Below, one piece after another: positions 47,678 to 49,975 of a stretch of DNA of 49,975 nucleotides; position 1 is the first letter of the stretch; every line of letters starts with the position of its first letter. A model generated the notes under the pieces. That model saw nothing but the letters and a program-made list of their open reading frames with translations, was not told the origin of the DNA and made no database searches. The position numbers were made by a program, and so were the translations under genes. This DNA is from Verrucomicrobiaceae bacterium (lineage in GTDB: Bacteria; Verrucomicrobiota; Verrucomicrobiia; Verrucomicrobiales; Verrucomicrobiaceae). The stretch covers positions 1-49,975 of the forward strand of contig CANIBP010000050.1 in the NCBI GenBank assembly GCA_947466075.1. The letters are read 5' to 3'.

Positions 47678-47995
47678 TCAGTCCCGCATCGGCTTTCGAT
47701 AGGCTGACGGTGCTTTTCCAAAGCACTTCTTGAAAACCCGTGTGAAGTAGAAGGGACTGGTGAAGCCGCACTCCTCGGCGATGTCTTGAATGGAGCGGGC
47801 GGTTTGTTCCAAGAGGCGGGCGGCATGCTAGAGGCGGCGTTCGTTGAGCCATTCCATGGGGCGTTGGCCGGTTTCGCGTTTGAAGATGCGACCGAAGTAG
47901 ATGGTCTTCATGCCAGCGGCTTTGGCCCAATCGTACAGCATGATGACCTCACCAAGCCATTCGTTGGCCCAGCGCTGGGCGTGCAGGCTGCGGTC
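47678..47995 (-). pseudogene. AraC-family regulator remnant (C-terminal HTH domain, in-frame amber)
   Basis: Read on the minus strand from about 47995, the frame gives RWANEWLGEVIMLYDWAKAA, then GMKTIYFGRIFKRETGQRP and MEWLNERRL. TAG follows at 47830-47828, then in the same frame HAARLLEQTARSIQDIAEEC, GFTSPFYFTRVFKKCFGKAP and SAYRKPMRD with a final TGA at 47680-47678. This is a complete two-helix-turn-helix AraC domain interrupted by one amber codon. The ligand-binding N-terminus is missing; homology stops near 47995, where another remnant begins on the other strand. It is almost certainly inactive. Confidence 0.78.
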
Positions 47996-48205
47996 GATGC
48001 TGCTAACGGCTTCCGAGGTTGCATCGCCGGTCTGCACGAAGTGCTGCGCCGCCAGGGGCTCTTGGAAGGCATCTGGTGCCTCGATGAACGCGAAACGCTC
48101 ATCCCAGGCCAACTCGCTGAAATTGACCGCGTCTATCGCACCTACCCGCATCTCCACAACGACGACTTCGTGACCGCTCATCGCGATGTGTGGCTGAGAT
48201 CATAA
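47996..48205 (+). pseudogene. Dihydrodipicolinate-synthase-family lyase remnant (C-terminal end)
   Basis: The + strand frame gives GLHEVLRRQGLLEGIWCLDE, then RETLIPGQLAEIDRVYRTYP and HLHNDDFVTAHRDVWLRS, ending in TGA 48203-48205. This matches the C-terminal helices of DHDPS/N-acetylneuraminate-lyase family proteins of glycan loci (LLEG-x-W, L-x-P-G-Q, EIDRVY, YP-x-L-x-D-D-F). The catalytic Lys and Tyr and the entire barrel are absent; upstream the frame is antisense to the AraC remnant. No usable start codon of its own is evident. Confidence 0.68.
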
Positions 48206-48226
48206 CCGCACCACTCCACCCAAACA

Positions 48227-48600
48227 ATGAAACTTACACTTACCCTCATTGCCCTCATCCTCGCTCCGCTGTCCTCGTTACATGCCGCAGACACCCGCTA
48301 CGCATCGGACTGGGCCAGCACTGCTCCGAAGCGAGTGGTTAAGCACACGGAGCCGAGTGGTGAATCGCTGGTGAAAGCTGTCGCGGCAATCCAACCTGGC
48401 GACCAACTCGTCATCGCCGCAAGCACCTACAGCCTAGAGCGGATGTAGGACATCGGCCTTAGTGGCACGATGGAGGCTCCGATCTGGATCGTGGCCGACG
48501 TGGGCGCAAAAGTGGTCATCATGCGTCCGGATGACAAGCAGAACGTGCTCAACATTGGCCAGAACGCGCCCGTGCATCATCTTTGTCTGTGCGGCGTGGG
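48227..48600 (+). pseudogene. Beta-helix protein remnant (N-terminal part, in-frame amber)
   Basis: ATG 48227 starts a clear signal peptide (MKLTLTLIALILAPLSSLHA), followed by SLVKAVAAIQPGDQLVIAAS and TYSLERM, the usual N-terminus of exported parallel beta-helix proteins. TAG 48446-48448 interrupts the frame, which then continues as DIGLSGTMEAPIWIVADVGA and NVLNIGQNAPVHHLCLCGV, still typical of the family. Similarity is lost near 48600. The gene is broken by the amber codon and by loss of its 3' part. The partial protein at 1-885 is the same type, seen from its C-terminal end. Confidence 0.72.
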
Positions 48601-48755
48601 TGAGGCGGGCGCTTATCCGACATCGATGGCTTTGATTCGCAAATGGATCCCGCTCACGGGTCGCGCCGCGTGGCTATGCGGTGGTGGCGCTAATACAACT
48701 CATCACACAGCCTCGCGGTCCCGCAACTTCCACCCGTCGTCAAAAGCGATGAGCT
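48601..48755 (+). other. Unassigned junction sequence
   Basis: No intact gene. After a TGA at 48601 another frame reads DIDGFDSQMDPAHGSRRVAM and RWWR, ending at TAA 48691-48693; it looks like the tail of some protein but I cannot name the family. The rest (48694-48755) shows no recognisable coding or structural feature. Confidence 0.3.
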
Positions 48756-48781
48756 CTGAGTTCGTTGCGCAACGAACTCAG
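48756..48781. repeat. 26-bp perfect palindrome at the integrase 3' end
   Basis: The sequence from 48756 reads CTGAGTTCGTTGC and is followed immediately by its exact reverse complement. It contains the integrase stop codon (48780-48778). There is no T run on the minus strand beyond it, so it is a weak candidate for an intrinsic terminator. A recombination or insertion end is an alternative. Confidence 0.85.
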
Positions 48782-49975
48782 CCAAGAATCTTGTCGGACA
48801 AAGACGTGTGCCGCATTTCGCGGCGGCGGAGCTTGACCACAGGTGGTGCCCATCCCTCTGGCGGATTGATTGCAAACCACGCCTTCGCATCCTGCTCAGT
48901 CACCAGTTCACGGTAGTGCTTGAAGATGATGTCAGGTGAGTTGCCAGCTTCGAGAGCGACCTTGGCTGCATCCTTAACAACGGCGAGACGGTAGCTGATG
49001 TAGGAGTGGCGCAGCGCATTCCGAGGCCACTCCATGCCAAGCTTTTCAGCGAGCTTGGTGAGATCAGGCGCAACCTTGCCAACCACCTTGCCCTCTCGTG
49101 GTAACGGCTCAATCCATGCCGCCAGATTATCACTGATCGGCACGATTCGCCGCGACGCTGTCTTGGCCTGATCGGCCCTCAACATGATGATTCGCCGGTC
49201 CAGATCTACCGCCTTCCAGTCCAAACGCTTGATCTCAGCCATGCGCAGCCCGGCAAATCCGCCAATGGCCAGAAGCGCCAACTCTACCGACGAAGCTGCG
49301 GCAAGAAGCTTGGTCATCTCCGCTGGTTGGAAGATTTCCGTCTTCGTCTCCCCCTCCTTGGCAATGGGCACCAGTTCTGCCGCGGTGGCTTCCGATTGCG
49401 GCAAGTAGCCGCGTGACTTGGCGAAAGAGAAGAACACCTTGATGCAGCGGTGCAGAGAATTGCGAGTCACCGGAGTGTGATTGAGGCTGCGAAGCCACCG
49501 ATCAATGTCACCAGACTTGAGGGTCAAAATCTCGCCAGGAAAGGCGGCTGCAAAGCGCTTCACACTTCCAGATAGTTGGAACCGATAGATGCGGCTCAGA
49601 TTGTCTTCCGCCTTGGCCTTCACAAACTCATCAATCAGGTCCGGCACTTTCACCCCGAGTTGCACGCCCCGATTGCGCCGTACGAACTCCTGGATGGCTG
49701 CCATCAGTGGCACGTCACCGAGCAACTCTCGGCAGCGAGCGTATTCCTCCACCGCAGCCACCAGCGGCATTTTGAACGGAGCCACAAGGCGTTCAGCCGC
49801 GAGATGATTTTCCCGCTGGGCAGAAGTCAGGTCGTTGTTGGAGGATTTACCTTCCTGAATCTTGCGGGCCATCAACTGAGCCTCAGCCTTGGCCTTTTCA
49901 AGACTGCCGAAGTTTCGCCGCACGCGCCTGCCGTTCATGTGATAAGCCACGGTGTAGCAATCCCATCTGCGGACA
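48778..49975 (-). CDS. Tyrosine recombinase / phage-type integrase (5' end outside window)
   Basis: On the minus strand the frame is open from the window edge (RRWDCYTVAYHMNGRRVRRN) to TGA 48780-48778, so the first codons are missing; GTG 49950 is unlikely to be the true start. About 398 residues are visible. An N-terminal SAM-like core-binding domain precedes the catalytic domain. This contains the arginine in GLRMAEIKRLDW, the lysine region QAKTASRRIVPI, box II as NALRHSYISY (Arg and His kept; the usual first His is not seen), GNSPDI, and the nucleophile Tyr in FKHYRELV. It catalyses site-specific recombination of an integrated element. Its 3' end faces decayed genes, which suggests an integration hot spot. 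Confidence 0.9.
   Translation of the reverse strand, partial: VRRWDCYTVAYHMNGRRVRRNFGSLEKAKAEAQLMARKIQEGKSSNNDLTSAQRENHLAAERLVAPFKMPLVAAVEEYARCRELLGDVPLMAAIQEFVRRNRGVQLGVKVPDLIDEFVKAKAEDNLSRIYRFQLSGSVKRFAAAFPGEILTLKSGDIDRWLRSLNHTPVTRNSLHRCIKVFFSFAKSRGYLPQSEATAAELVPIAKEGETKTEIFQPAEMTKLLAAASSVELALLAIGGFAGLRMAEIKRLDWKAVDLDRRIIMLRADQAKTASRRIVPISDNLAAWIEPLPREGKVVGKVAPDLTKLAEKLGMEWPRNALRHSYISYRLAVVKDAAKVALEAGNSPDIIFKHYRELVTEQDAKAWFAINPPEGWAPPVVKLRRREMRHTSLSDKILG

Noticed and set aside
47828..48448. Genetic recoding of TAG as a sense codon
   Set aside because: TAG ends several intact full-length genes at their expected family length in the same window, and both interrupted genes also lack large parts.
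48690..48890. Short minus-strand frame across the palindrome and integrase end
   Set aside because: No family resemblance; it overlaps the integrase C-terminus in another frame and exists only because the region is short and open.
1..49975. CRISPR arrays, tRNA or rRNA genes
   Set aside because: I saw no regularly spaced repeats beyond the two-copy 25-bp unit, no T-loop-like GGTTCGATTCC motif near the integrase, and no rRNA-like conserved stretch.

Overview
The window is about 50 kb of GC-rich DNA and most likely comes from a Verrucomicrobiota bacterium; Planctomycetota is the main alternative. The reasons are four paired PSD/PSCyt (DUF1592-type) cytochromes and DUF1552 (HXXSHH) proteins, four exported Cys-type sulfatases, many Tat signal peptides, and starts with little or no Shine-Dalgarno sequence. 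Every gene from position 1 to 39437 is on the + strand.

Layout. 1-6444: end of an exported beta-helix protein, an SDR dehydrogenase, an Asp-box propeller and the first cytochrome/DUF1552 pair. 6585-13793: a tightly coupled six-gene catabolic operon (FucO-type Fe-alcohol dehydrogenase, LeuB-like dehydrogenase, aldehyde dehydrogenase, IlvD/Edd-type sugar-acid dehydratase, two SDRs). 13853-28904: a leucine-rich-repeat-like secreted protein, three more cytochrome/DUF1552 pairs, a sulfatase and a second Asp-box propeller. 29052-33858: a Tat-exported five-bladed-propeller glycosidase-like protein and a three-domain esterase, in DNA visibly richer in GATC and bounded by a tandem repeat and a UUCG hairpin. 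33963-39437: three sulfatases and a second copy of the SDR. 39458-47550: a divergent GntR regulator facing a gluconate/uronate-type operon (gluconokinase, MmsA-like ALDH, zinc-type dehydrogenase, class II aldolase, uronate dehydrogenase) that ends in two Tat-exported proteins, a Gfo/Idh/MocA oxidoreductase and a TIM-barrel isomerase-like protein. 47551-48780: gene remnants (AraC regulator, DHDPS-family lyase, beta-helix protein) next to a 26-bp perfect palindrome. 48778-49975: a tyrosine recombinase that runs off the right edge.

Inferred overall role: use of a sulfated, acylated, deoxysugar- and uronate-containing polysaccharide such as an algal or mucin-like glycan. Exported sulfatases, esterases and glycan-active proteins would strip the polymer, and the two cytoplasmic operons would oxidise and dehydrate the released sugars and sugar acids. 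The most interesting unknown is the four-fold repeated exported module of a two-heme-motif PSD cytochrome plus a Tat-exported DUF1552 protein, with a secreted propeller or LRR protein in front of three of the four. It looks like a family of periplasmic or surface redox complexes with variable beta-sandwich inserts, embedded in a glycan-degradation locus. Its reaction is not known to me.
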